Below are positions 24,472 through 33,071 of a stretch of DNA of 41,756 nt, piece after piece. Below the pieces are notes generated by a model. That model worked only from the letters and a program-made list of their open reading frames with translations, had not been told where the DNA came from and did not search any database. Position numbers and translations under genes: made by a program. Each line of letters begins with the position of its first letter. Position 1 is the first letter of the stretch. This DNA comes from M3007 sp039804245 (GTDB lineage Bacteria; Bacteroidota; Bacteroidia; Chitinophagales; Saprospiraceae), in assembly GCA_039804245.1 (NCBI GenBank), contig JBDLWO010000039.1, positions 1-41,756 on the forward strand. The letters are read 5' to 3'.

Positions 24472-25041
24472 ATGCTTTTCAGGAAGAACAAATACACTGA
24501 TGAGGAACTCGTGCGCGGATGCGTTTCGAATGACCGGAGAGCCCAGGAGGCACTCTACAGACGTTTTTTTCCTGAAATGATGCGTATGTGCAAAAGATAT
24601 GCATCTGATGAGGATACCGCGATCGGGATTGTGAATAACGGCATGATGCGTGTTTTCAAAAAAATTCATCTGTACGAAAACAAGGGCAGTCTGGAGGGAT
24701 GGGTAAGAAGATTAGTGTATAACAGCATGGCTGACTATTTTCGGGAAAACGCCCGGTACCTTCATTTTCTGGTACTCGATGAACATACCGAAACCCACGT
24801 TCCGGCTACCGGTGCCGACGCCTGTTTTGAAGCAGATATTCTGGCGGCTGTAAAAACATTGCCTCCTGCTTCCGGGGAAGTGTTCCGCCTGTATGCTATC
24901 GAAGGATTCAGTCATGCTGAAATTGCCGAGACACTTCAAATCAGTGAGGGCACTTCGAAATGGCATCTGAGTACAGCAAAACAGAAGTTACGCGAAATAC
25001 TCACGCCAGACGGACGGTTGAGAAACGAACTGATCTCATAA
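24472..25041 (+). CDS. ECF-type RNA polymerase sigma factor
   Basis: A 189-residue sigma factor. Region 2 has YTDEELVRGCVSNDRRAQEA, LYRRFFPEMM and GSLEGWVRRLVYNSMADYFR. Region 4 has LPPASGEVFRLYAIEGFSHA followed by EIAETLQISEGTSKWHLSTA, a helix-turn-helix. This EGTSKWHLS type is the common Bacteroidota ECF class encoded beside outer-membrane proteins. It is sandwiched between a secreted barrel-like protein (four bases upstream) and a membrane-anchored protein (35 bases downstream). Confidence 0.92.
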   Translation: MLFRKNKYTDEELVRGCVSNDRRAQEALYRRFFPEMMRMCKRYASDEDTAIGIVNNGMMRVFKKIHLYENKGSLEGWVRRLVYNSMADYFRENARYLHFLVLDEHTETHVPATGADACFEADILAAVKTLPPASGEVFRLYAIEGFSHAEIAETLQISEGTSKWHLSTAKQKLREILTPDGRLRNELIS

Positions 25042-25076
25042 TTTCATACCAGTATGCCACTCACAAACAATCAGTT

Positions 25077-26423
25077 ATGAACAAGGAAATCAGGGAATCA
25101 TCGGTGGACAAAGGGTGGAAATCCATACGCTCCATGCTGGATGTTGAGATGCCACGGGATAACAAAAGGCGCCCTCTCCTGTGGTGGTGGCTGCTGGCAG
25201 CTTCTGTCGCCGGTGTCGTTTCATTCAGGAGATTATCAGTACCTCCCAATCAACAGAAGAATGAACCCGTTCTTCAACAACCGGTGGCGCCTGCTCCAGT
25301 GGCATCTGTTCGTCAGGATTTTCAACCGGCTGCTCCTGTTGCTGGTGCAGGCAGTCTGCGCTTGAACAGCACAGATATACCTCAAAGTGCGGGACCAGTT
25401 GAAAGAAACGATTCAGGTGTTTTACGGGCGGGTCAGGAACGAATCCCTTCATTAAACGAAACAGAAGCGGCCATGGCCACCAGTAATCACGGTACAGATC
25501 AAAATGGCGAGGCAGATGTAATCAAATCGCAGATCATTTGTGCGGACAACATGGTGATGCCAGTTCCGGCCAATAGTTCCCCGTACAGTATTGAGATGAT
25601 ACAGACATTGGATCAGATATCATCCTGCATTACATCCAGCGGCATCGGAAAAATAACGGCTGAACCTGCTGTTACAAGTATCATTGATTGTAAAGAAACC
25701 AGACATTCCAAAGGAAGATTCGGAGTGACCGCCGGCGTTATTGCAGGCAGTTCACTGAACGGAGCCAGCCTGGGACTCATCTTCACCCGTTCCATGGGCA
25801 GGCGATTTGCCCTGCGAGGTGGACTTTCTCTCGCTACCTGTTTCCCTGATAAAGATGCCAGACCGGTTCTGTCATTTTCAGACCAGGACTACCTCGGGGC
25901 CACCAAATATGCTTTTGAGAGCAGTGATCTGTTTGGAAATACCGTACAAAAACAGGATGTGTTCACGCAGGTTGGGCAGTCAGTTGCCGTTCCGGTAGAA
26001 AGATGGCTGGCCGCCGAGATAACAGCTATGGTTCAGTACAAACTGACCCGGAAAATCTGGCTGCAGACTGGCGCTGTCGGTTCCCTTACAATAAAGAGTG
26101 TTATTTCACCGCTAAACTACACAGGAGGACTCATTCTTCAGCCCGATGAAAGTGCGCTGAACTCACTCGAAACACTGGCTGATCCGGCCACCAGACGATT
26201 TGTCACCGATGTAACGGGAGGTATCTCGTGGTTCAGTGGCAGGCATTTGGAATGGGGTGCAGGGATCAGATTACCCGTGAATACAGGTAATATAAGATAC
26301 AGGAAAGTTATGGAGAGTTCAACGTCAGTCAGCAATGTAGCCACTGATAATCAGCATGATAGTGATTTCACCAAACTTAGAAACTCGCCTCTTTTCACTG
26401 CCTCGGTTATCTGGAATTTCTGA
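25077..26423 (+). CDS. Membrane-anchored protein with barrel-like C-terminal domain, sigma-linked
   Basis: A 448-residue protein. The short cytoplasmic N-terminus (EIRESSVDKGWKSIRSMLDV) resembles the start of anti-sigma-like partners. One membrane helix covers about 33-50 (LLWWWLLAASVAGVVSF). A Pro/Gln/Ser-rich linker runs to about 220. From about 230 the chain looks like an outer-membrane beta-barrel: GRFGVTAGVIAGSSLNGASL, repeated 10-residue strands, and a C-terminal strand ending in Phe (FTASVIWNF). It could bridge the two membranes or carry a periplasmic beta domain. Role in ECF signalling is inferred from the operon. Confidence 0.68.
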   Translation: MNKEIRESSVDKGWKSIRSMLDVEMPRDNKRRPLLWWWLLAASVAGVVSFRRLSVPPNQQKNEPVLQQPVAPAPVASVRQDFQPAAPVAGAGSLRLNSTDIPQSAGPVERNDSGVLRAGQERIPSLNETEAAMATSNHGTDQNGEADVIKSQIICADNMVMPVPANSSPYSIEMIQTLDQISSCITSSGIGKITAEPAVTSIIDCKETRHSKGRFGVTAGVIAGSSLNGASLGLIFTRSMGRRFALRGGLSLATCFPDKDARPVLSFSDQDYLGATKYAFESSDLFGNTVQKQDVFTQVGQSVAVPVERWLAAEITAMVQYKLTRKIWLQTGAVGSLTIKSVISPLNYTGGLILQPDESALNSLETLADPATRRFVTDVTGGISWFSGRHLEWGAGIRLPVNTGNIRYRKVMESSTSVSNVATDNQHDSDFTKLRNSPLFTASVIWNF

Positions 26424-26434
26424 TCGGCGGCGTC

Positions 26435-26899
26435 TTAATCGGGTTTGACGACTTCCCTTTCGGTATCAACCTGCAGGAAGACGTACTCATCATCACGGAG
26501 CAGCTGATAACATCCCTGTGAAAGGTACTGAATATCCGTTTTCAGGCCCGACCGAATAAACTCCGGTACAGGACAAGCCTCATTCATTGTCAGCATACCA
26601 TTCTGAAAGTGCCTGCTGAAGGAAGGGTCTGACAACAGATCCTTGGTGAAAAGAAACAGCAAACCTTTCTCATCCGGTTTCAATGCAACACTGACCGGGA
26701 ATCGGGTACACGCCCGGGTATTATCTGTCAGTTCTTCGGTACTGATAATCTTGCAGATTCCAGTACCACGGCAGTCCATAGACGGTGACCCGAAAATAAT
26801 TTCACAACGGATAACCGATCCATGCGACAGCGAGTGGAAAAAGGGGAGATGGTTATCTCCTTCGGGAAAAGGAGTATTCAGATGCGGGAGGCTGACCAT
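26435..26899 (-). CDS. Hypothetical protein with SPSxDCxGTGxC motif
   Basis: A 154-residue soluble protein, no signal peptide. It contains IIFGSPSMDCRGTGICKI at about 34-51, a Cys/Gly-rich motif that looks conserved-type rather than random, and TRACTRFPVSVAL. It is convergent with the second ECF cluster, 11 bases between the stops. I do not recognise the family. The 262 bases upstream (26900-27161) separate it from the E1 gene and show no gene or clear promoter box. Confidence 0.55.
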   Translation of the reverse strand: MVSLPHLNTPFPEGDNHLPFFHSLSHGSVIRCEIIFGSPSMDCRGTGICKIISTEELTDNTRACTRFPVSVALKPDEKGLLFLFTKDLLSDPSFSRHFQNGMLTMNEACPVPEFIRSGLKTDIQYLSQGCYQLLRDDEYVFLQVDTEREVVKPD

Positions 26900-27161
26900 G
26901 GGTTATGATTGCAATCAGAGAGATGATACTGAAACACACCTTTCACATACTGACAGTGCCATGAACAACAAAGAGAGGCACTGCGCGTTTGCGCGGGCAC
27001 GATTCAGGGATTCAGGCAAACCAATGGCGGGATGATTATCTCAAAATCTCATCAAAAATCATTCCAAACAAACACAAATGTCGTGATTGTCAAAAAGTAA
27101 ATCAACATACCCGCACTTGTCGGACAAAACAATGAAATTCGGAAGACAGACCTGCAATTGA

Positions 27162-29555
27162 TCAGAGAGATCCTGCCTCCCGCATAATGGCAGTCACCTT
27201 TTCGACTACATCCTCCACCTGTGGTTTTGAGAAATAATCTCCGTCCTGACCATAAGCTGGTCTGTGGGGTTTCGCACATAGGGTGGCCGGTTGGGAATCC
27301 AGCCAGCGGTAACCACCCTGAACTTCCAGCACCTGTTGCATCATGAAGGCGGAAGCGCCGCCCTCAAAATCCTCATCGAGAAACAGAACACGATTGGTTT
27401 TCTTCAGACTTTCCACACATACGTGGTGATTGTCAAAGGGCAAAAGTGTTTGGATATCAATCAATTCTGCTGATATGCCAGCTTCTGCCAGTTGGCTTGC
27501 GGCTGCTTCGGCAATTTGCACAGATGCACCGTATGTAACGATCGTTATATCGGAGCCCTCTCTCAGCAGCTCCGGAATTCCGAGTGGAACCTTGAAAGTT
27601 GCCACATTTTCGGGGAGTCTTTCCTTCAGTCGATAGCCGTTGAGTACCTCCACAACGATCGCCGGATCGTCGCCCTGAAGAAGCGTATTGTACATGCCAG
27701 CGGCCTGAGTCATATTTCTGGGAACACAAATGTGCATTCCCCGGAGTGAGCCGAGCATCATACCCATTGGCGACCCGCTGTGCCACACTCCCACGAGCCT
27801 GTGCCCGCGTGTGCGTATGATAGCTGGAGCCGCCTGTGCGTTATTGGATCGCCATCTCAGTGTGCAGAGATCGTCGGAAAGTGGCGAAAGTCCGTAAAGG
27901 AGGTAATCGAGATATTGAATTTCGGCAATCGGGCGGAGACCGCGCATGGCCATACCGATAGCCTGGCCCATGATAGTCCATTCGCGAATACCCGTATCGA
28001 ACACCCTTTCCTCACCATACTTCTGTTGCATACCCCGGAGGCCCTGATTTACGTCGCCAATAAAGCCCACATCTTCACCGAAGAAGAACAGACGCGGGTC
28101 GCGGCTCAGGTTATGGTCGAAGCAGGCATTCAGGATTTCAAAACCGTCTTTGACTGGTGATTCGTCGGTATATCGTGCAGGTTCTGATGCCACATTCATG
28201 GGTGACAGCGGTGATGAACTGAGGAGATTGGATGAGTATATACGGTCACCTTCCCTCAATTCAGTGCTTATGAAGCCTTCCAGAGCCGTTCTGGCAACAC
28301 CTGTGCGATTTCCAAGTGCTGCGAGTGCGCGGCGGGCAACTGATATTACATCATACCTGAGCGGATCTTTCTTCTGTCCGAGATCGGCTTTCAGCGTCCT
28401 GACTGCGCTGACATCAGGGAAGTCTGACGCCAGTTTTTCGAGCAGGCTGTCAACCGTTTGTCTGGTTTCGTTCACCTTGTCGTGGTAGTGGCGGTATGCG
28501 CGCAGGGCGGCGGCGGCGGCCTCCTTTTTAGCCTCCGTCTTGATATGCTCAATTTCTTCCTGAGTGGCGATTCCACTTGCCAGCATCCATTCGGCCATGC
28601 GTCGGTTGCAGTCGAAGTTTTCCTCAAACTCCAGACGTTCGGGACTTTTATAGCGGCGGTGATCGCCGGATGTAGAGTGCCCGAGCTGCTGCGTCACTTC
28701 CTGAATGTGGAAAAGAGCGGGTCGGTGATCTTCGCGCATTTTTTCAATACCGGACTGGTACAACTCGCACAAGGCGGGGTAATCCCATGCTTTGCCGGTA
28801 TAAATCCGGATACCACTGCCATTTTCGGCAGCGAAACCGGACAGCGCCTCGCTGATACTTTCCCGACTTGTCTGATACTTTTGGGGTACAGAAATCCCGT
28901 AGCCGTCGTCCCATACACTGATTGCAAGGGGTGCCTGTACAACACCGGCGGCATTGACAGTTTCCCAGAACGCGCCCTCGGATGTAGAGGCATCGCCAAT
29001 AGTAACAAAAGCCACCTCGTTGCCATTTTCACTCAGATTGGCACAGAGCGACGGGTTTTCCCTGAATTTTTTTGAAGCAAATGCCAGACCGAGTCCACGC
29101 GCCATTTGTCCGCCGGTGGGTGCAATATCAGACGTGATATTGAAACGGTTTTTCAGATCGAGATACTCGCCCAGGTCATTGATAAAGGGCGTTGCAAAGT
29201 GGCAATTCATCTGACGGCCTCCGGAGAAAGGATCATTGTAGGGGTCGCCATAAAGCTGTCCGAAGAACTGGTCGAGATCCATCAGGCCAAGAGCGAGCAC
29301 GAGTGTCTGGTCACGATAGTAACCGGAACGGAAATCACCCTTCTTCCAGGCCCGGGCCATAGCCACCTGTGCCACCTCTTTGCCGTCGCCAATAATACCA
29401 AAATTGGCGCGGCCGTTGAGCACCTCCTTGCGCGCTACGATACTCGCTTCCCGGCTCAGACAGCAAATTCTGAAGTCATCCAGCACCTGTTGGCGATATT
29501 CGGATGACATGGCCTTGTTTGATTTGTTACCTCCCGGCACTTTTGTATTTGTCAT
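27162..29555 (-). CDS. Fused alpha-beta 2-oxoacid dehydrogenase E1 component
   Basis: A 797-residue thiamin-diphosphate enzyme with the alpha chain (about 30-400) and beta chain (about 460-797) in one polypeptide. The alpha part has IGDASTSEGAFWETVNAAGV and WDDGYGIS at the cofactor site, and GHSTSGDHRRYKSPE as the phosphorylation-loop region. The beta part has FFFGEDVGFIGDVNQGLRGM, FDTGIREWTIMGQAIGMAMR and TYGASVQIA. It decarboxylates a 2-oxo acid, probably branched-chain (2-oxoisovalerate) or pyruvate, and feeds an E2 encoded elsewhere. This fusion is common in Bacteroidota. The start is probably ATG 29555; ATG 29510 is also possible. Confidence 0.93.
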   Translation of the reverse strand: MTNTKVPGGNKSNKAMSSEYRQQVLDDFRICCLSREASIVARKEVLNGRANFGIIGDGKEVAQVAMARAWKKGDFRSGYYRDQTLVLALGLMDLDQFFGQLYGDPYNDPFSGGRQMNCHFATPFINDLGEYLDLKNRFNITSDIAPTGGQMARGLGLAFASKKFRENPSLCANLSENGNEVAFVTIGDASTSEGAFWETVNAAGVVQAPLAISVWDDGYGISVPQKYQTSRESISEALSGFAAENGSGIRIYTGKAWDYPALCELYQSGIEKMREDHRPALFHIQEVTQQLGHSTSGDHRRYKSPERLEFEENFDCNRRMAEWMLASGIATQEEIEHIKTEAKKEAAAAALRAYRHYHDKVNETRQTVDSLLEKLASDFPDVSAVRTLKADLGQKKDPLRYDVISVARRALAALGNRTGVARTALEGFISTELREGDRIYSSNLLSSSPLSPMNVASEPARYTDESPVKDGFEILNACFDHNLSRDPRLFFFGEDVGFIGDVNQGLRGMQQKYGEERVFDTGIREWTIMGQAIGMAMRGLRPIAEIQYLDYLLYGLSPLSDDLCTLRWRSNNAQAAPAIIRTRGHRLVGVWHSGSPMGMMLGSLRGMHICVPRNMTQAAGMYNTLLQGDDPAIVVEVLNGYRLKERLPENVATFKVPLGIPELLREGSDITIVTYGASVQIAEAAASQLAEAGISAELIDIQTLLPFDNHHVCVESLKKTNRVLFLDEDFEGGASAFMMQQVLEVQGGYRWLDSQPATLCAKPHRPAYGQDGDYFSKPQVEDVVEKVTAIMREAGSL

Positions 29556-29578
29556 AGCATTATTCAGGTAAGGGACTG

Positions 29579-29586
29579 CAAAGGTA
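29579..29586 (-). promoter_or_regulatory. -7 promoter element for the E1 gene
   Basis: Minus-strand TACCTTTG followed by CAG lies 23 bases before ATG 29555. It sits in the 225-base divergent region shared with the isomerase gene, which otherwise shows nothing definite. Confidence 0.6.
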
Positions 29587-29780
29587 CAGGTAAAAAGCGA
29601 ATAAAAGTTTGTTTGGGCATTGAGTTAGCACCGTCAACCGATACATTATCTGAATTCCAAAAAAGATTCCGCTATTTCAGAATAAATTCATTCATTTGTT
29701 GCGCCAAAGTTCGCATTACCGCGCAAGGCAAGCCCTGGCCAAATAGACTGCCGCTGTATTTCTGAACGAACTTTACGCTT

Positions 29781-30653
29781 ATGACCACCCGCCGTCGAGC
29801 AATCAAAACTATTCTGGCAGGCGCTGCTGCCGTTGCTGCCAATCCGGAAATCGGATTATCCATGACCGAAAAAAATGTGCCGGTTGTCCGCAAGGGCAAC
29901 ATACGTCATGCTGTCTGTCGCTGGTGTTACAGCGATCTTTCACTCGATCAGCTTTGTATTTTTGCCAAACAAATAGGCATATCTGCCATTGACCTCATTG
30001 GTCCGGGAGAATGGGATATCCTGAAAAAGCACGGACTTGATTCGTCCATGTGCAATGGCGCCGAAATCAATCTGGTGGACGGCTGGAATGACCCGAAATT
30101 CCACGCTCAGCTGATTAAAAACTATACAGATATGATCCCGCTGGTAGCAAAGGCTGGCTACAAGAACCTGATTTTCTTCAGTGGAAACCGTCGTGGCATG
30201 GATGATGAAACCGGATTGAAGAACTGTGTGGACGGACTGAAAAAAATTGTCGGTCTGGCAGAAAAAAACGGAGTTATTCTTCAGCTGGAGGTATTCAACT
30301 CGAAGGTTGACCACAAAGACTACATGGCCGACAACACACCCTGGGCAATTGAACTCTGCAAAAGAATCGGCTCGGAAAATGTGAAGATACTTTATGATAT
30401 CTATCACATGCAGATCAGCGAGGGCGACATCATTCGTACTGTCAGGGATCACCATCAGTGGTTTGGACATTACCACACAGCGGGCGTACCCGGCCGCAAC
30501 GAGATTGATGAAACGCAGGAATTGTACTACCCTGCCATTATGCGGGCCATTGCAGACACCGGTTACAAGGGTTATGTAGCCCAGGAGTTTATTCCCCGCT
30601 CAGGCGATCCGCTCGGATCACTGGCTGCATCCATTGATATTTGCGACATCTGA
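29781..30653 (+). CDS. Tat-exported TIM-barrel sugar isomerase-like protein
   Basis: A 290-residue protein with a twin-arginine signal (TTRRRAIKTILAGAAAV). The barrel has the hydroxypyruvate isomerase/xylose-isomerase-like (AP endonuclease 2 family) layout: FAKQIGISAIDLIGP, LIFFSGNR, the metal-ligand strand LQLEVFNSK (Glu), ILYDIYHMQ (Asp/His), HYHTAGVPGRNEID and YVAQEFIP (Glu). All expected metal ligands are present, so it should be an active isomerase or epimerase, in the periplasm. It is 39 bases upstream of the GMC oxidoreductase, suggesting a joint sugar-oxidation role; substrate unknown. Confidence 0.85.
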   Translation: MTTRRRAIKTILAGAAAVAANPEIGLSMTEKNVPVVRKGNIRHAVCRWCYSDLSLDQLCIFAKQIGISAIDLIGPGEWDILKKHGLDSSMCNGAEINLVDGWNDPKFHAQLIKNYTDMIPLVAKAGYKNLIFFSGNRRGMDDETGLKNCVDGLKKIVGLAEKNGVILQLEVFNSKVDHKDYMADNTPWAIELCKRIGSENVKILYDIYHMQISEGDIIRTVRDHHQWFGHYHTAGVPGRNEIDETQELYYPAIMRAIADTGYKGYVAQEFIPRSGDPLGSLAASIDICDI

Positions 30654-30692
30654 GAAATCCATTCATTCACCATTACAGCACATTATACTACT

Positions 30693-32369
30693 ATGGCTGA
30701 AAAATACGATGCAATTGTTGTCGGTTCCGGTATTTCCGGTGGCTGGGCAGCAAAAGAACTCACAGAACGCGGACTCAAAGTACTGCTTCTGGAACGAGGC
30801 AGAAATGTGGAACACGTGAAAGACTATCCCACTGCCACTACCAAAACATGGGAATTCCCGCACCGGGGGCGTATCACCAACGCCATGAAGGAGCGCCACC
30901 CTGTACAGAAGCGCGATTACCCGTACAGTGAATTCGCGCCTGATTTCTGGGTGGACGATCTCGATTGTCCTTACACAGAAATCAAAAGGTTTGACTGGTA
31001 CAGGGGCTTTCACGTGGGCGGGCGCTCGCTCATGTGGGGGCGCCAGAGCTATCGCTGGAGTCCGTGGGACTTCGAGAGCAACAAAAATGATGGTCACGGC
31101 GCCGACTGGCCTATCCGTTATGATGATCTGGCCAAATGGTACGATTATGTAGAGACCTTTGCCGGCATCTCCGGATCCATTGAGGGTTTGCCTCAGTTGC
31201 CAGACGGAAAATTCCTGCCTCCGATGGAGCTGAACATTGTCGAAAAAGACGTGGCAGCCCGTATCAAAGCCAAATACGACCACCGACGCATGATCATTGG
31301 CCGCTCAGCCAACCTCACGGTGGAACACAACGGTCGCGGATCTTGTCAGTACAGAAACCTGTGCAGCAGAGGCTGTCAGTTCGGAGCCTATTTCAGCACT
31401 CAATCCGCCACACTGCCCGCAGCCGTGGCTACCGGTAACCTGACGCTTCGCCCATTCTCCATCGTAACAGAAATTACTTACGACAAAAATAAAAAACGGG
31501 CCAAAGGAGTACGGGTAATTGATGCTGAAACTATGCAAAGTATTGAATATGAAGCAAATGTGGTATTCCTTTGCGCCTCCACACTGGCCTCCACATTCAT
31601 TCTGCTCAATTCAGTTGACTCTGGCAGTTTGCCCGACGGGCTGAGCAATACCAGTGGTCAGCTTGGTCGCAACCTGATGGATCACCACTTCCGTTGCGGC
31701 GCCAGCGGTGATGTAGAGGGTTACGAAGACAAGATTGCTTTCGGACGCCGTGCAAACGGATTCTACATCCCCCGTTACAGAAACTTCTTTGGCGACAAGC
31801 GCGAGTACCTGCGGGGATTCGGTTATCAGGGTGGTGCAAGCCGGGAGGGCTGGCAAAGAGAGGTGGCAGAACTTTCCATCGGCGCCGATCTGAAAAATAC
31901 GCTGCAGGAACCTGGAAAATGGACCATCGGTATGACAGGCTTTGGCGAAATGCTGCCCTACGAAGACAACCGGATCACACTGGACAAATCCAAAAAGGAC
32001 AAGTGGGGTCAGTTCGTGCTCGCTATTGACTGTGAGATCAAGGAAAACGAGAAAAAAATGCGCAAGGATATGATCAACGATGCAGCTGAAATGCTCGAAG
32101 CTGCCGGGATAAAGAATATCAGAACCTATGATAACGGATCGTACCCCGGTATGGCCATTCATGAAATGGGAACTGCGCGCATGGGCAACGACCCGAAAAC
32201 ATCCGTTCTGAACAAATGGAATCAGATCCATGATGTCAAAAACGTATTTGTAACTGATGGCTCCTGCATGACATCTGCATCCTGCCAGAATCCATCACTT
32301 ACATACATGGCACTTACGGCAAGAGCTGCCGAGTTCGCCGTTGAATCACTGAAAAAAGGAGACCTTTAA
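30693..32369 (+). CDS. GMC-family FAD-dependent oxidoreductase
   Basis: A 558-residue flavoprotein with FAD-binding GSGISGG (11-17) and the second FAD motif GGRSLMWGRQSYRW (about 110-122). A Cys-rich segment has Cys218, Cys224 and Cys228, positioned like the small iron-sulfur site reported in FAD glucose dehydrogenases. At the C-terminus are HEMGTARMG (His490) and CQNPSLTYM (Asn533) of the active site. It probably oxidises a sugar or sugar acid hydroxyl. It has no signal peptide, while the next gene has a Tat signal, so export as a complex is likely. No cytochrome subunit is encoded nearby. Confidence 0.9.
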   Translation: MAEKYDAIVVGSGISGGWAAKELTERGLKVLLLERGRNVEHVKDYPTATTKTWEFPHRGRITNAMKERHPVQKRDYPYSEFAPDFWVDDLDCPYTEIKRFDWYRGFHVGGRSLMWGRQSYRWSPWDFESNKNDGHGADWPIRYDDLAKWYDYVETFAGISGSIEGLPQLPDGKFLPPMELNIVEKDVAARIKAKYDHRRMIIGRSANLTVEHNGRGSCQYRNLCSRGCQFGAYFSTQSATLPAAVATGNLTLRPFSIVTEITYDKNKKRAKGVRVIDAETMQSIEYEANVVFLCASTLASTFILLNSVDSGSLPDGLSNTSGQLGRNLMDHHFRCGASGDVEGYEDKIAFGRRANGFYIPRYRNFFGDKREYLRGFGYQGGASREGWQREVAELSIGADLKNTLQEPGKWTIGMTGFGEMLPYEDNRITLDKSKKDKWGQFVLAIDCEIKENEKKMRKDMINDAAEMLEAAGIKNIRTYDNGSYPGMAIHEMGTARMGNDPKTSVLNKWNQIHDVKNVFVTDGSCMTSASCQNPSLTYMALTARAAEFAVESLKKGDL

Positions 32370-32396
32370 AGCAAAAACTCATTAATTGAACAGAAT

Positions 32397-32984
32397 ATGA
32401 ACAGAAGAGAACTCCTCCAACGGGCATCCATACTGGTGTCAGGTTCGATTATGGGCGTGGACAGCCTCCTGGCCAAAAACATCAACTGGGACGATATGGA
32501 AGCCGAATTATCGGCCAAAGGCATCGGTCTTTTCAGCAAAAAACAGGTACAACTGCTCAACGAGGTTGCTGATACCATCATTCCCACAACCGACACGCCG
32601 GGCGCCAAAGCCGCCAAAACAGGCCAGTTTATAGCGGTTTTTGTAAGCGACTGTTATGAGCCGGCCGATCAGAAGCGATTCCTCGACGGACTGGTCGCCC
32701 TCGAGAACGACTGCGCGGCAAAAAACGGCAAAAATTTCATGAAGTGTTCTGCTCAGGAACGACAATCGTTTTTGTCTGAACTGGACGCCACACAGAAAGC
32801 ATTTCAAAAGACTAAAAAGCGGGAGGATCCTGCCCATTACTTCCGTACCATCAAGGATCTGACGCTCTGGGGCTACTTCACCTCCGAGATCGGAGCCACC
32901 CAGGCACTGCGGTTTGTAGAGTACCCGGGCAAATACACCACAATTGATTACAAGAAAGGAGACCGCAACTTTGGTGGTTACTGA
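32397..32984 (+). CDS. Gluconate 2-dehydrogenase subunit 3-like protein
   Basis: A 195-residue protein with a Tat signal (NRRELLQRASILVSGSIMG). The core FSKKQVQLLNEVADTIIPTT and PGAKAAKTGQFIAVFVSDCY match the subunit-3 (gamma) family that partners GMC dehydrogenases. The C-terminal YFRTIKDLTLWGYFTSEIGA is also typical. In characterised systems the small subunit carries the catalytic subunit through the Tat pore and stabilises it. It follows the GMC gene by 27 bases and ends before a terminator. Confidence 0.88.
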   Translation: MNRRELLQRASILVSGSIMGVDSLLAKNINWDDMEAELSAKGIGLFSKKQVQLLNEVADTIIPTTDTPGAKAAKTGQFIAVFVSDCYEPADQKRFLDGLVALENDCAAKNGKNFMKCSAQERQSFLSELDATQKAFQKTKKREDPAHYFRTIKDLTLWGYFTSEIGATQALRFVEYPGKYTTIDYKKGDRNFGGY

Positions 32985-33005
32985 TTGATTTTTACCGGAT
33001 TAATG

Positions 33006-33044
33006 CCCCCGGCTCGTATCAGACAGATACAGGCCGGGGGTTTT
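33006..33044 (+). terminator. Rho-independent terminator after the GMC operon
   Basis: CCCCCGGC pairs with GCCGGGGG, with an inner GTATC/GATAC stem, followed by TTTT. It closes the isomerase-GMC-subunit 3 operon 21 bases after the last stop. Confidence 0.85.
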
Positions 33045-33071
33045 GCTTATCTTGGCGCCCAAATTTCAGAT

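Noticed and set aside
31611..32231. A 206-codon minus-strand frame opposite the GMC gene
   Set aside because: It is antisense to a strongly conserved flavoprotein and shows no recognisable domain.
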